Of a stretch of DNA of 64,000 nucleotides, positions 53,894 to 62,596 are shown one piece after another (position 1 is the first letter of the stretch; every line of letters begins with the position of its first letter). The notes beneath the pieces are model-generated. The model was not told the origin of the DNA. It searched no databases and worked only from the letters and a program-made list of their open reading frames with translations. The position numbers were made by a program, and so were the translations under genes. The stretch is from Pedobacter zeae (GTDB lineage Bacteria > Bacteroidota > Bacteroidia > Sphingobacteriales > Sphingobacteriaceae), in assembly GCF_014196715.1 (NCBI RefSeq), contig NZ_JACIEF010000003.1, positions 897,874 to 961,873 on the forward strand, read 5' to 3'.

Positions 53894-54636
53894 TGGAACA
53901 AACCGTAGAACAAAAGCTAAAAGCTTTATACGAATTACAAAATATCCACACCAAAATTGATAAGATTCGTCAGGTACGTGGCGAATTACCAATGGAAGTT
54001 GCCGATCTTGAAGATGATGTTTTAGGATTAGAAACCAGAATTTCAAAAATCAAAGGCGAACTTGATGATCTTGAGGATTCGATCGTAACCCGTAAAAATA
54101 CCATCAAAGATGCGCAAGCTGCCATCAAAAGATATGATTCTCAATTAAAAGAAGTTAAAAATAACCGCGAATACGATGCTTTAACCAAAGAAATTGAGAT
54201 TCAAGGTTTAGATATCCAGGTTTCTGAAAAGAAAATTAAAGAACATGGTTTCGAAATCAACTCTAAAACTGAAATCTACGAAGCTGCTAAAGCTGAATTG
54301 GAAGGCAGAAAAAAGGATTTGGAAGCTAAAAAAACAGAACTTGATGTAATTACTGCAGAAACTGAAAAAGAAGAACAGGATTTACAAAATAAAGCAGATA
54401 AAGCGGAAACGCAGATCGAAGATCGTTTATTGGTTGCCTATAAACGTTTACGCAAAAATGCAGTGAATGGTTTAGCTGTAGTAACCATCGATCGCGACTC
54501 TTGCTCAGGTTGTTTCAATCAGATTCCGCCTCAACGCCAGTTGGATATCCGTCAACGTAAAAAAATCATTGTTTGCGAACACTGTGGGCGCATCCTGGTT
54601 GATGAGGCTCTAACCCATGAGGTAGCTGAAGCCTAA
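53893..54636 (+). CDS. C4 zinc-ribbon coiled-coil protein
   Basis: The 247-residue protein is almost wholly a coiled coil (about 1-180) with a C-terminal zinc ribbon, CSGC...CEHC (SCSGCFNQIPPQRQ and VCEHCGRIL). It matches the zf-RING_7 family that in many bacteria lies immediately after a Nif3-like gene; the one-base stop/start overlap here (TAATG) suggests translational coupling. Function is unproven; a nucleic-acid or protein-binding role is inferred. Confidence 0.9.
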   Translation: MEQTVEQKLKALYELQNIHTKIDKIRQVRGELPMEVADLEDDVLGLETRISKIKGELDDLEDSIVTRKNTIKDAQAAIKRYDSQLKEVKNNREYDALTKEIEIQGLDIQVSEKKIKEHGFEINSKTEIYEAAKAELEGRKKDLEAKKTELDVITAETEKEEQDLQNKADKAETQIEDRLLVAYKRLRKNAVNGLAVVTIDRDSCSGCFNQIPPQRQLDIRQRKKIIVCEHCGRILVDEALTHEVAEA

Positions 54637-54656
54637 ATCCATTATTAAACTAATTT

Positions 54657-54686
54657 AAACGTCCCGGTCAAACCGGGACGTTTTTT
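54657..54686 (+). terminator. Intrinsic terminator after the zinc-ribbon gene
   Basis: ACGTCCCGGT and ACCGGGACGT pair perfectly around CAA, with TTTTTT following. Confidence 0.88.
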
Positions 54687-54803
54687 GTTTAGGCCTGTTT
54701 TTTGCTTACACAAAACAAGAATAGCTTTTTAGCGTTTAATGTAGAAATTAGTAACATGTGAAGCTGTAGCAGCAGCACAGAACCAACCGAAATAGAACCC
54801 CTG

Positions 54804-56294
54804 ATGAATAAAAGCTTCCGTTTTTTTGTAACCTCTGCCCTGCTCCTCTCTCCCTTGTTTTCGCTTGCCAACTTTGATTTTAACAACAATTGCTTAAACG
54901 CTTATAAAAGTATTTTCGAACTAAAGCTTGGTAATGCAAGGGCATACATCTCGACCGAAAAGAAACTGCATCCCAATAATTCAATTATCCCGCTGCTCGA
55001 AAATTACATCGATTATTTTACCGTACTCACCTCAGAAAGCAAAGCTGATTTCGACCGCTTGAAAGGCAATAAATCATCCCGGCTTGATCAGATCAGTGAT
55101 GATGATAAAAGTTCACCTTATTACCTGTATGCACAGGCGGAGATCAATTTACAATGGGCGCTCATCCGCGGTCGTTTTGGAGAATATTTTAACGCGGCTA
55201 TGGAAGTTAAAAGAGCGAACAGCCTTTTACAGGACAACAATAAAAAATTCCCCAACTTTCACCTTAATTTAAAGGGTTTGGGACTAATTAATGCTGTTTT
55301 GGGCAATCTGCCTGATGGTGCCCTAAAAAAAGCACTTTCAACCTTTGGCATTAAAGGCAATCTGCAGAGCGGATTGAACATGTTCGAAAAACTGGCCGAT
55401 AACCTGCCAAAATCATCTTATGAGCCTTTTTACGAAGAAGTGGTGTTTTATTACGCTTACGTATTAACCGATGTGGCACATAGCCCGCAGGCTTATGCCA
55501 AAACCATGAAATATACCGAAAGGATTGCCGATACGAGCTTGCTTAAAAGCTACCTGCAAAGTTACGTGTGTATTAAAAATTCGCACAGCGACGAGGCGAT
55601 AGCCATTTTAGCTAAGCGGCCTGAGGGAGGCGTTTATCAGCCCTTCCCTTATCTTGATTACCTGGAAGGAATTGCACGCTTAAATAAGCTGGACTTAAAT
55701 GCAGCAACTTATTTTAACCGGTTTTTGCAGGCCACAAAGGGCGTAAATTTTGTAAAGGATGCTTACCTCCATTTAGGGTGGATCTCGCTGCTGAAAGGAG
55801 ATAAAGCAGGTTATACGGCATTTGCTGCCAAGGCAGTTAAGAATGGCTATACCTATATGGAAAAAGATAAGCAGGCTAAAAGTGAAGCTGCTGCTGGAAC
55901 ACCGACCCTTGATCTCTTAAAAGCAAGGCTTTTGTTTGATGGTGGTTATTTAAACAGGGCCCTGCAGCTACTGGATGATAAAAAAGCAGGAGATTATACA
56001 AACGAAAAAGATAAAACGGAGTTTAATTACCGTTTGGGCAGGATATATGATGATCTTGGTAAAGATGAGCAGGCCCTGGCTGCTTACCAGGAAACAATCA
56101 ATATTGGAAGAAACCTTAAATATTACTTTGCAGCCAATGCCGCCTTGCAAATGGGCAAAGTTTACGAGCGAAAGAAAAACGAGGCTAAAGCAAAAGAGGC
56201 TTTCAATACCGCCATTGCCATGAAAAACCACGAGTTTGAAAGCAGTATCGAAAGCCAGGCTAAAGCCGGATTAAGGCGCTTAGCTAATAATTAA
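54804..56294 (+). CDS. Secreted tetratricopeptide-repeat protein
   Basis: The 496-residue protein has a signal peptide (about 1-22, SLANF) and helical repeats throughout (AYLHLGWISLLKGDKAGYTAFA, FNYRLGRIYDDLGKDEQALAAYQETI, AALQMGKVYERKKNEAKAKEAF), TPR-like. No enzymatic motif. It is periplasmic or outer-membrane-associated by inference. Its last 4 bases overlap the convergent FabH-like gene. Confidence 0.75.
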   Translation: MNKSFRFFVTSALLLSPLFSLANFDFNNNCLNAYKSIFELKLGNARAYISTEKKLHPNNSIIPLLENYIDYFTVLTSESKADFDRLKGNKSSRLDQISDDDKSSPYYLYAQAEINLQWALIRGRFGEYFNAAMEVKRANSLLQDNNKKFPNFHLNLKGLGLINAVLGNLPDGALKKALSTFGIKGNLQSGLNMFEKLADNLPKSSYEPFYEEVVFYYAYVLTDVAHSPQAYAKTMKYTERIADTSLLKSYLQSYVCIKNSHSDEAIAILAKRPEGGVYQPFPYLDYLEGIARLNKLDLNAATYFNRFLQATKGVNFVKDAYLHLGWISLLKGDKAGYTAFAAKAVKNGYTYMEKDKQAKSEAAAGTPTLDLLKARLLFDGGYLNRALQLLDDKKAGDYTNEKDKTEFNYRLGRIYDDLGKDEQALAAYQETINIGRNLKYYFAANAALQMGKVYERKKNEAKAKEAFNTAIAMKNHEFESSIESQAKAGLRRLANN

Positions 56295-57367
56295 AAACGG
56301 TATACAAAAGCGTTAATGTGCATGCCTGCACCGACTGAAGCAAAAACCGCTACATCGCCAGCTTTAACTTTATAACCTTTAACCTGTTCTTTTAAAACAA
56401 GGTCTAATAACGTTGGTACTGTGGCAACAGAACTGTTTCCTAGCCACGAAATCGTCATTGGAACCAGGTTTTCAGGAACAACGTCTTTACCGTAAAGCTT
56501 AAATAAACGCTTCATAATGGCCGTATCCATTTTACCGTTGGCCTGATGTACAAACACAATATTGATATCTTCTACGCTCAACCCGGCTTTATCAATAGCC
56601 TTTTTTATCACTTGGGGTACCTGAACAACTGCAAACTCATAAAGTTTACGTCCATTCATTTTAAGGTAAAAATTTCCACTGGTTTCATCCGGGTGCGATC
56701 CCTTTCCCATGGTTAGCAGGTTGCCGTAATTAACAGCGTGCGTTTCTGTTTTATGGGCCAATATTCCTTTTTGCGCAGCTGATTCTTCTGCTCCGAAAAT
56801 TACCGCGCCGGCTCCATCCGAAAAAATCATACTGTCGCGGTCGTGCGGGTCGATAATACGGCTCAGGGTTTCTGCACCGATCACCATCACCCGTTTGGCA
56901 TCGCCACTTTTAATGTAATAATCGGCCTGAATGGCACCCTGTACCCATCCCGGACAACCAAAAATGAGGTCGTAAGCTACGCAATCAGGATTGTGAATGC
57001 CCAAGTGTTGTTTAACTTTTGAAGCCAAGGAAGGTAAAATATCACTCCGGTTACTATTTAAGGGGATGTCGCCAAAATTATGGCAGAAGATAATATAATC
57101 TAAGGTTTCCTTATCTATACCTGCATTTTCTATGGCTTTTTCTGCTGCCTTAGCACCAATATGATTACTTAACTGCTCCGGACAGGCATACCGCCTTTCT
57201 ACGATTTCGGTGATTTCGGAAAATTTGTGAATGATCTCCGCATTCTCTTTCTCCAGGCGGTTTCCGTTCTCGAAGAATGTACTGTTTAAGAATTCGTTTC
57301 CAGAGATGATGTTCTGTGGAATGTAACTTCCGGTACCCAATATTACCGTATTAATCGACTTGCCCAT
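56291..57367 (-). CDS. FabH-like beta-ketoacyl synthase III
   Basis: The roughly 358-residue protein (ATG at 57367; another ATG at 57373) has the thiolase-fold signatures: active-site cysteine in YDLIFGCPGWVQGA, the histidine in FVHQANGKMD, and the asparagine in WLGNSSVATVP, with SDGAGAVIFGAEE. This is a FabH-type enzyme that starts or extends acyl chains from acyl-CoA. A stand-alone copy may make a special lipid or secondary metabolite rather than bulk fatty acids; not proven. It overlaps the TPR gene by 4 bases at the 3' end. Confidence 0.88.
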   Translation of the reverse strand: MGKSINTVILGTGSYIPQNIISGNEFLNSTFFENGNRLEKENAEIIHKFSEITEIVERRYACPEQLSNHIGAKAAEKAIENAGIDKETLDYIIFCHNFGDIPLNSNRSDILPSLASKVKQHLGIHNPDCVAYDLIFGCPGWVQGAIQADYYIKSGDAKRVMVIGAETLSRIIDPHDRDSMIFSDGAGAVIFGAEESAAQKGILAHKTETHAVNYGNLLTMGKGSHPDETSGNFYLKMNGRKLYEFAVVQVPQVIKKAIDKAGLSVEDINIVFVHQANGKMDTAIMKRLFKLYGKDVVPENLVPMTISWLGNSSVATVPTLLDLVLKEQVKGYKVKAGDVAVFASVGAGMHINAFVYRF

Positions 57368-57445
57368 AATCATAACACCGGAGACTAAAACGGTATATAG
57401 TATAAAAATAGCAATTTTATCGTAAAAACGAAAATATATTTGATT

Positions 57446-58096
57446 TTATCGCAGCTTATTTTCGAGGGCGAATTTTAATAATCCTGTTTTCCCGGTCACA
57501 TTTAACTTTTGCGCCATGTTTTTCCGGTGTGTATCAACGGTGTTTAATGCTATAAATAATTTTTGTGCAATTTGCTGGGAAGAGTAATCTTCGCTGATCA
57601 ATTGGAGAATTTCCATTTCCCGGGCGGTTAAATTATGGCTTTTTTGAAAATAGTCCCCATTGCTAAATACCGATGGCTGCATATCGGGTTTTATTTTTTG
57701 GAAATGTTTTTCTCCCCTTTGCACGCCAGAAATGATTTTGAACAAGGTTTCGGCATCAGTATCTTTCTGAACAAATGCCATTACGCCTATTTCTTCGAGC
57801 TTGTTCGCTAATTGAGCAGAATAATACATCGATAAAACCATTATTTTGACCACAGGAAAAAGCTGCCTGATTTTTTCGGCGGCGATTTCGCCATCTAAAA
57901 CCGGCATATTTAAATCGAGGATTAAAATATCGGGTACCTGATTGTTCAAAAGGTGCAGGATCTCCTTTCCATTTGAAGCCATACCGATTATATTAAAATC
58001 GGGCTGCTCAGAAAGAATGGCCGATAATCCTTCGGCAAATAATTTATGATCATCCGCGATCATTAATGTAGTGGGTTTCTGCTCGGTCATGTTCAT
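57446..58096 (-). CDS. NarL/LuxR-type response regulator
   Basis: The 216-residue protein has a receiver domain (LMIADDHKLFAEGLSAIL, phosphoacceptor aspartate in ILILDLNMPVLDG, MVLSMYY) and a C-terminal LuxR helix-turn-helix (LTAREMEILQLISEDYSSQQIAQKLFIALNTVDTHRKN). Its ATG overlaps the histidine-kinase stop (ATGA), showing translational coupling. It should be phosphorylated by the kinase and act on unknown promoters; the nearby genes are candidates. Confidence 0.92.
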   Translation of the reverse strand: MNMTEQKPTTLMIADDHKLFAEGLSAILSEQPDFNIIGMASNGKEILHLLNNQVPDILILDLNMPVLDGEIAAEKIRQLFPVVKIMVLSMYYSAQLANKLEEIGVMAFVQKDTDAETLFKIISGVQRGEKHFQKIKPDMQPSVFSNGDYFQKSHNLTAREMEILQLISEDYSSQQIAQKLFIALNTVDTHRKNMAQKLNVTGKTGLLKFALENKLR

Positions 58097-59967
58097 GGTT
58101 TCAGTGGGATATCGATTACTATAGTGGTTCCATTCCGGTTACTGTCTATCTGGATTTTTCCGCTCAGGTAATTTACCCGTGAGAGAATATTCTGCATGCC
58201 CAGGCCTTTTTTATCCTGATCTGGATCAAAACCAATACCGTTATCTTCAGCCATGATATTGATCCTTTCGCCAAAAGATAAAATCTGGATGGTTGCTTTT
58301 GTGGCCATGGAATGTCTGTTGATGTTATTGATCAATTCGTTCACAATACGGTAAATGGTAATTTCTGTAGCACTTTCAATGGGATGTTCAACCTGGAAAA
58401 CAAATTCGAAGGCAATTTTGCCTGAATGGTTTAAGCTGTTGAAATGCTCTTTCAGGGTTTCGATCAAGCCCAGTTTTTCGAAATTTTTGGGCATTAAATT
58501 ATGCGATATTTCCCTTAAATCGGCACAGGCTTTTTCGATCATGCTAATGGTTTGATCATAAAACATCCGGTCGTTTTCGGTCAGTTTTAACACTTTTTGT
58601 TGGAAAGCGGTAATGTTTAATTTGATGATGGATAATGTGCCACCCAAATCATCATGGAGGTCGCGGGCCAGGCGGGTTCTTTCATCTTCCTGCGCATTGA
58701 AAATGCCGTCGGCCAGATCAACCTGGTGTTTACTTTTTTCTTCGAGCAGGATTTCCTTTTCTTTTTTCAGAAAATTATAACGCTGGGTTAAAGCAAAAGA
58801 AAGAAAGATAATTTCGGCGGTTAAACCTACCACTAGGCCGTTTGGCTTTAACAGGTTAAAGTTGGTAAGGCCTAAGGTGTTAAAAACATAATTGAACACA
58901 CCAAACAAAAGCATTACGGTAGCAATAAAGTAATACCAACCCAATTTATAACCTGCCCTGATGCGTTCGACCACGCAAATAATCAGTACAATAACCGTAA
59001 GCAGGGCTAAAAAGTTGTTGATGTAAAAAACGGTTTTCTCGAGTGCGATAAACGATTTAAACAGCATGAAAACTGGGATAATGGACATCAGCCAGCAAAA
59101 ACGTTTATAATAGGTGGTAAAGCGGTAGAGCCTGCTGTTTTCAGGGTTTTGATTAACGAACAGCTGCATCACCTGGATCAATAGCCCACAGCTTAACGAA
59201 GCCATAATAAGCCGCATGTAATCCTGTAAACCGGGCAAATCGGGGTAAAACCATTGGAAAGCAAGTCCTTCCTCTTCAAGGATAAAAATCAGCGTACAGA
59301 AAATATAGATGGCATAATAAAGGTGTATCTTATCTCTGACAGAAGCATAGAGCAGCATGTTGAATATAACAGCAAATACAAAAATACCCGTATAAAATCC
59401 AAAAAGGGTATGCTGCGGGATTTCCGCCTGGATAATATCAATATCGCGCCCTATCGACATGGGCATGTACATGTTCTGTCCACGCTTATCGGCCCAGAGG
59501 TAAAAAGTGGCTTTTTCGTGTGGGGCGAGTACAAGCGGATAAATAAAACTTCTGTTGTGATACGGGCGCTGTCTAAATGGGAAATGATCGCCGGTTAAAC
59601 CAAGCCGATGTATTTTCCCAGTTGTATCTACCTTGAAAAGCTGAAGCCGGTTAATACTTGAGCTCTGCTCCTTAAACATCAGGTGGACAGATTGGTTTAA
59701 GGTATTTTTGATATCGAAAGCAATCCAGTAATACGACTGGGTATAACCCTTACTAAAAACTTTTCCAACGGTTAACGGACTGAGTTTGTTTGCCTGTTTA
59801 AGGTTGATGATAGAATCGATATTGAGGTTTAAGTTCCTGTCCTCATAAAAATAACCATGCCTGCTGATGTCGAACTTTTTGGCGGTATCGATTAGAATGG
59901 GATTGCCCTGTTGAGCAAAGCACAAATGGAATGGTAATAATAAGAATAGTAATAAAACTTTATTCAT
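58093..59967 (-). CDS. 7TMR-DISM sensor histidine kinase
   Basis: The 624-residue protein (ATG at 59967, MNKVLLLFLLL signal peptide; an upstream in-frame start at 60015 is less likely) has an extracellular 7TMR-DISM sensor domain (about 35-160), seven hydrophobic segments (about 175-385), a HisKA_3 dimerisation segment with the phospho-accepting histidine in ERTRLARDLHDDLGGTL, and an HATPase with EDNGIGFDP and GLGMQNI. It probably senses an extracellular ligand and signals to the adjacent NarL-type regulator. A palindromic operator-like site lies upstream. Confidence 0.9.
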   Translation of the reverse strand: MNKVLLLFLLLPFHLCFAQQGNPILIDTAKKFDISRHGYFYEDRNLNLNIDSIINLKQANKLSPLTVGKVFSKGYTQSYYWIAFDIKNTLNQSVHLMFKEQSSSINRLQLFKVDTTGKIHRLGLTGDHFPFRQRPYHNRSFIYPLVLAPHEKATFYLWADKRGQNMYMPMSIGRDIDIIQAEIPQHTLFGFYTGIFVFAVIFNMLLYASVRDKIHLYYAIYIFCTLIFILEEEGLAFQWFYPDLPGLQDYMRLIMASLSCGLLIQVMQLFVNQNPENSRLYRFTTYYKRFCWLMSIIPVFMLFKSFIALEKTVFYINNFLALLTVIVLIICVVERIRAGYKLGWYYFIATVMLLFGVFNYVFNTLGLTNFNLLKPNGLVVGLTAEIIFLSFALTQRYNFLKKEKEILLEEKSKHQVDLADGIFNAQEDERTRLARDLHDDLGGTLSIIKLNITAFQQKVLKLTENDRMFYDQTISMIEKACADLREISHNLMPKNFEKLGLIETLKEHFNSLNHSGKIAFEFVFQVEHPIESATEITIYRIVNELINNINRHSMATKATIQILSFGERINIMAEDNGIGFDPDQDKKGLGMQNILSRVNYLSGKIQIDSNRNGTTIVIDIPLKP

Positions 59968-60032
59968 TAAGCGGATTATTGAAAAGATATAATCAATATT
60001 CCATAAATATAACAAGATTAAAGAACTACTAA

Positions 60033-60054
60033 ATATACCGAGTACTCGGTATAT
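60033..60054. promoter_or_regulatory. 22-bp perfect palindrome, candidate operator
   Basis: ATATACCGAGT and its exact complement ACTCGGTATAT form an inverted repeat centred at 60043.5. It lies 66 bases upstream of the histidine-kinase start and 170 upstream of the lipoprotein gene at 60226, between divergent genes. The ACCGAGTACTCGGT core is the size and symmetry of an operator for a homodimeric repressor; no cognate regulator is encoded nearby except the NarL-type protein. Confidence 0.55.
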
Positions 60055-60225
60055 AAACCACTTTGGCTATCGATTACTTTTATATCAAACTAAACGATAT
60101 AAAAACAAGACCTTCCTGACTACTATTTATAGCACAGATAGCAATGTCAAATTGCTTGTTTTGCGGAGAGAATATGCCTTTTATAATTACAATATATATT
60201 ATTTAAAATCTAAATTGGCACTATT

Positions 60226-60843
60226 ATGAAGAGCAAATTATTTTTCCTTTTAGGAGGAATGGCGTTATTCTATTGTTCATGTGCAAAGATATGTACTGTT
60301 CAACCAATAAGTACAACTGTAAACGAAACAGTAGTTTCTTTCGCATCCTCCAAAATTCCTTGTAAAAAAGTAGCGGAATATGAAGAAGCAGTTAAATTAT
60401 CAGTCAATGCAATTTATTCTCAAAAGTTCGAAACTGAACTTGAAAATTATGTAAAGGATAGTATTGGTAGCGGGCCGCATGCAAAAGCCTGGAAAGGGTT
60501 GGTAGCCAAAGAAATAGTAGATAAAATACGCAGACAGATTAATGGGGAGTATATAGAAACTTACGGTGGAGCAATTGGATGGTTTCGCTATACTTTTTAC
60601 CATAACATTGCCTACGACGGTACAGCAAATGGCCCGATTTTGCTAAATAGAATTCCATTAAAGCATCGTAATGCAGCTAGCATTGCAAATACAATAGCCC
60701 ATGAAACGGCGCATAGAATAGGATTGATACATCCCAACAGCAACATTGACCTTAAAATAGCTTATAAAGAACCGCCTTATGTAATTGGTGACATAATAGA
60801 AAATCTTTGTTCAAAGAAATTATTAAGTTCTGATACCAAATAA
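60226..60843 (+). CDS. Lipoprotein with metzincin-type zinc motif
   Basis: The 205-residue protein has a lipoprotein-like signal (hydrophobic stretch then FYCSC at about 15-19). Residues 159-169 read HETAHRIGLIH, a full HExxHxxGxxH zinc-binding motif as in metzincin peptidases, with Glu160 as the likely catalytic base. No downstream Met-turn is evident. I do not recognise the family. The gene is followed after 20 bases by a phospholipase-A-like barrel gene, suggesting a two-gene unit. Surface or periplasmic protease is the best guess. Confidence 0.68.
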   Translation: MKSKLFFLLGGMALFYCSCAKICTVQPISTTVNETVVSFASSKIPCKKVAEYEEAVKLSVNAIYSQKFETELENYVKDSIGSGPHAKAWKGLVAKEIVDKIRRQINGEYIETYGGAIGWFRYTFYHNIAYDGTANGPILLNRIPLKHRNAASIANTIAHETAHRIGLIHPNSNIDLKIAYKEPPYVIGDIIENLCSKKLLSSDTK

Positions 60844-60863
60844 ACTCAATTTAAGATAAAATC

Positions 60864-61895
60864 ATGAAAAAATTCGCCCTCATCACTTTAATAATTTTCA
60901 TCTGTAACGGCACTAAAGCGCAAGATCAGGATCCAATTAAATCAGATACTACACGTTATCTTAATCTGAAATATATCGGTTTTTACAGACAGAATCACCC
61001 ATTATCCTATATTGCTCCATTGGGAGAACTGGGCTCTAAGAATAAATACATCTTTAGCTCAAGACTAAGTACATCTTTCATGATTCTTGGAACCAAGGGA
61101 TCTCGACTGGCAGCTGCATTAATTCCTGACTTTACAATAAGGATGCTTGATCTAAATTCTAAACCTGTATATACACCGGATTTTAGAATCGGAGGAGCAT
61201 TTTATTACCGGCTGAATAATGATGAAAATAATTATAAATATGCAACTCTGGGTTTCATGCATCACTCTAATGGACAGGATAATACACCAAGACAAGTTGT
61301 AGGCACATTGAATTATAAAGATTGGGATTTCTCTACCAATTACATTTATGGGAGGTATAATTGGGGGAGAGTTAAAAGTAACGGTAATATCTTAAAATCT
61401 TCACTCAATCAACAGGTTGAGTTTAAATCAAATGGATTGTTTGGCTATGACAATGTTATAAAAGGAGACTATGGTTTTACGAGAATCGGCTATAGTGTTT
61501 CTTACAGGACATATTCCTATTTTTACGATCTTTTAACCAAGGATGAGAAAGAAAACAATAAGCGAGTTCCTAATAAAGAAGATGATAGAAAAGGATGGTT
61601 AAATAAGGAGCGGTTCAGATGGAATCTAGAAACAACTTATGCAATAAATAAATATGACAGTTATAATTTCTTTGCGGTTAAAAGGCGATTAAATATAGAA
61701 GCAACGGCATATTATTCGCCATTTTGGATGAGACAAACCTCACTTATGTTGGGTACAGGCTATTATGGGGAAGACCCATACAATATTTACTTTAAAGATA
61801 AATATGCCTGGGTAAGGTTTGGTATCGCTGTGGGATTCTTAAAATATACGGCAAAGGCGAGAGGTAAAAGCTATGAAAGTCAAGAGCTTAACTAA
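60864..61895 (+). CDS. Outer-membrane phospholipase A-like beta-barrel protein
   Basis: The 343-residue protein has a signal peptide (about 1-20, TKAQD) and a pattern of short amphipathic beta strands. Residues 133-137 read HHSNG, equivalent to the HxSNG active-site motif of OmPLA (PldA), whose histidine and serine are catalytic; the following strand (TLNYKDWDFSTNYIYGRYNW) is barrel-like. A third catalytic asparagine near +12 is not clearly in place (N150 is at +15). The match is to the motif, not to the whole family, so activity is uncertain. It pairs with the metzincin-motif lipoprotein upstream. Confidence 0.62.
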   Translation: MKKFALITLIIFICNGTKAQDQDPIKSDTTRYLNLKYIGFYRQNHPLSYIAPLGELGSKNKYIFSSRLSTSFMILGTKGSRLAAALIPDFTIRMLDLNSKPVYTPDFRIGGAFYYRLNNDENNYKYATLGFMHHSNGQDNTPRQVVGTLNYKDWDFSTNYIYGRYNWGRVKSNGNILKSSLNQQVEFKSNGLFGYDNVIKGDYGFTRIGYSVSYRTYSYFYDLLTKDEKENNKRVPNKEDDRKGWLNKERFRWNLETTYAINKYDSYNFFAVKRRLNIEATAYYSPFWMRQTSLMLGTGYYGEDPYNIYFKDKYAWVRFGIAVGFLKYTAKARGKSYESQELN

Positions 61896-62532
61896 AATCG
61901 TCGATCAAAAACACAAACAGCTCTTTAGGCCCATGTGCACCTAAAACCAATGTTTTTTCGATGTCGGCAGTTCTGCTGGGGCCGGTAATGGTGCTGATCA
62001 TGGACGGGATTTGGTTGCCATATTTGTTTTTTAACAACTGAAAGGCATCTTTAAGATCTAAAACCAGCTGACTTGTTTTGGCAATCACAATGTGGTGATG
62101 TGGGAAAATGCTCAGTCTCCTGCCGGCAGCACCGCTGTTGCTTACCATAACACTTCCGTTACGCGCAATCAATGTTTCGCAGAGGGTAATGCCAACCTCT
62201 GCCTGGTCAAAATCTTTATCGGTTTGGTAAAATGGAAATTCGTACTTATTTAAGAACTGCTGCAGCTCGGGCTCCCAACAGTAAATTTTACGCCACTTAA
62301 ATTTATCGGCCAGCTGGAGCATATTTTCAAAAAAATCTATCCCATCCTCACAGAAGATAAAATTACCCGATACGGCAGTAAGCTGTTCAGCAAACAATAC
62401 CTCTAACTCATCGGTGTTTTTTTTATACAATGCACTCTCTTCCAAATTAGGATAAGGGCTTTCGCGCTTTTCCAAAAGTGCTTTCCTTATCTTTTTTAGT
62501 ATTTGCTCTTTCGCTGTCGTATTATCCTTCAT
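61888..62532 (-). CDS. LUD-domain protein, LutC-like
   Basis: The 214-residue protein carries the LUD (LutC/YkgG) pattern: VGITLCETLIARNGSVMVSNSGAAGRRLSIFPHHHIVIA and TGPSRTADIEKTLVLGAHGPKEL. In Bacillus the LutABC complex oxidises lactate, but Bacteroidetes carry stand-alone LUD proteins like this without lutA or lutB nearby, so the role is unknown. It overlaps the barrel gene by 8 bases convergently and lies just downstream of ftsH. Confidence 0.85.
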   Translation of the reverse strand: MKDNTTAKEQILKKIRKALLEKRESPYPNLEESALYKKNTDELEVLFAEQLTAVSGNFIFCEDGIDFFENMLQLADKFKWRKIYCWEPELQQFLNKYEFPFYQTDKDFDQAEVGITLCETLIARNGSVMVSNSGAAGRRLSIFPHHHIVIAKTSQLVLDLKDAFQLLKNKYGNQIPSMISTITGPSRTADIEKTLVLGAHGPKELFVFLIDDFS

Positions 62533-62596
62533 TATAAAAAAAAGCTACCCCAATGATTAAACCAGGGTAGCAAATGTAATAATAGAAATTATTTAT

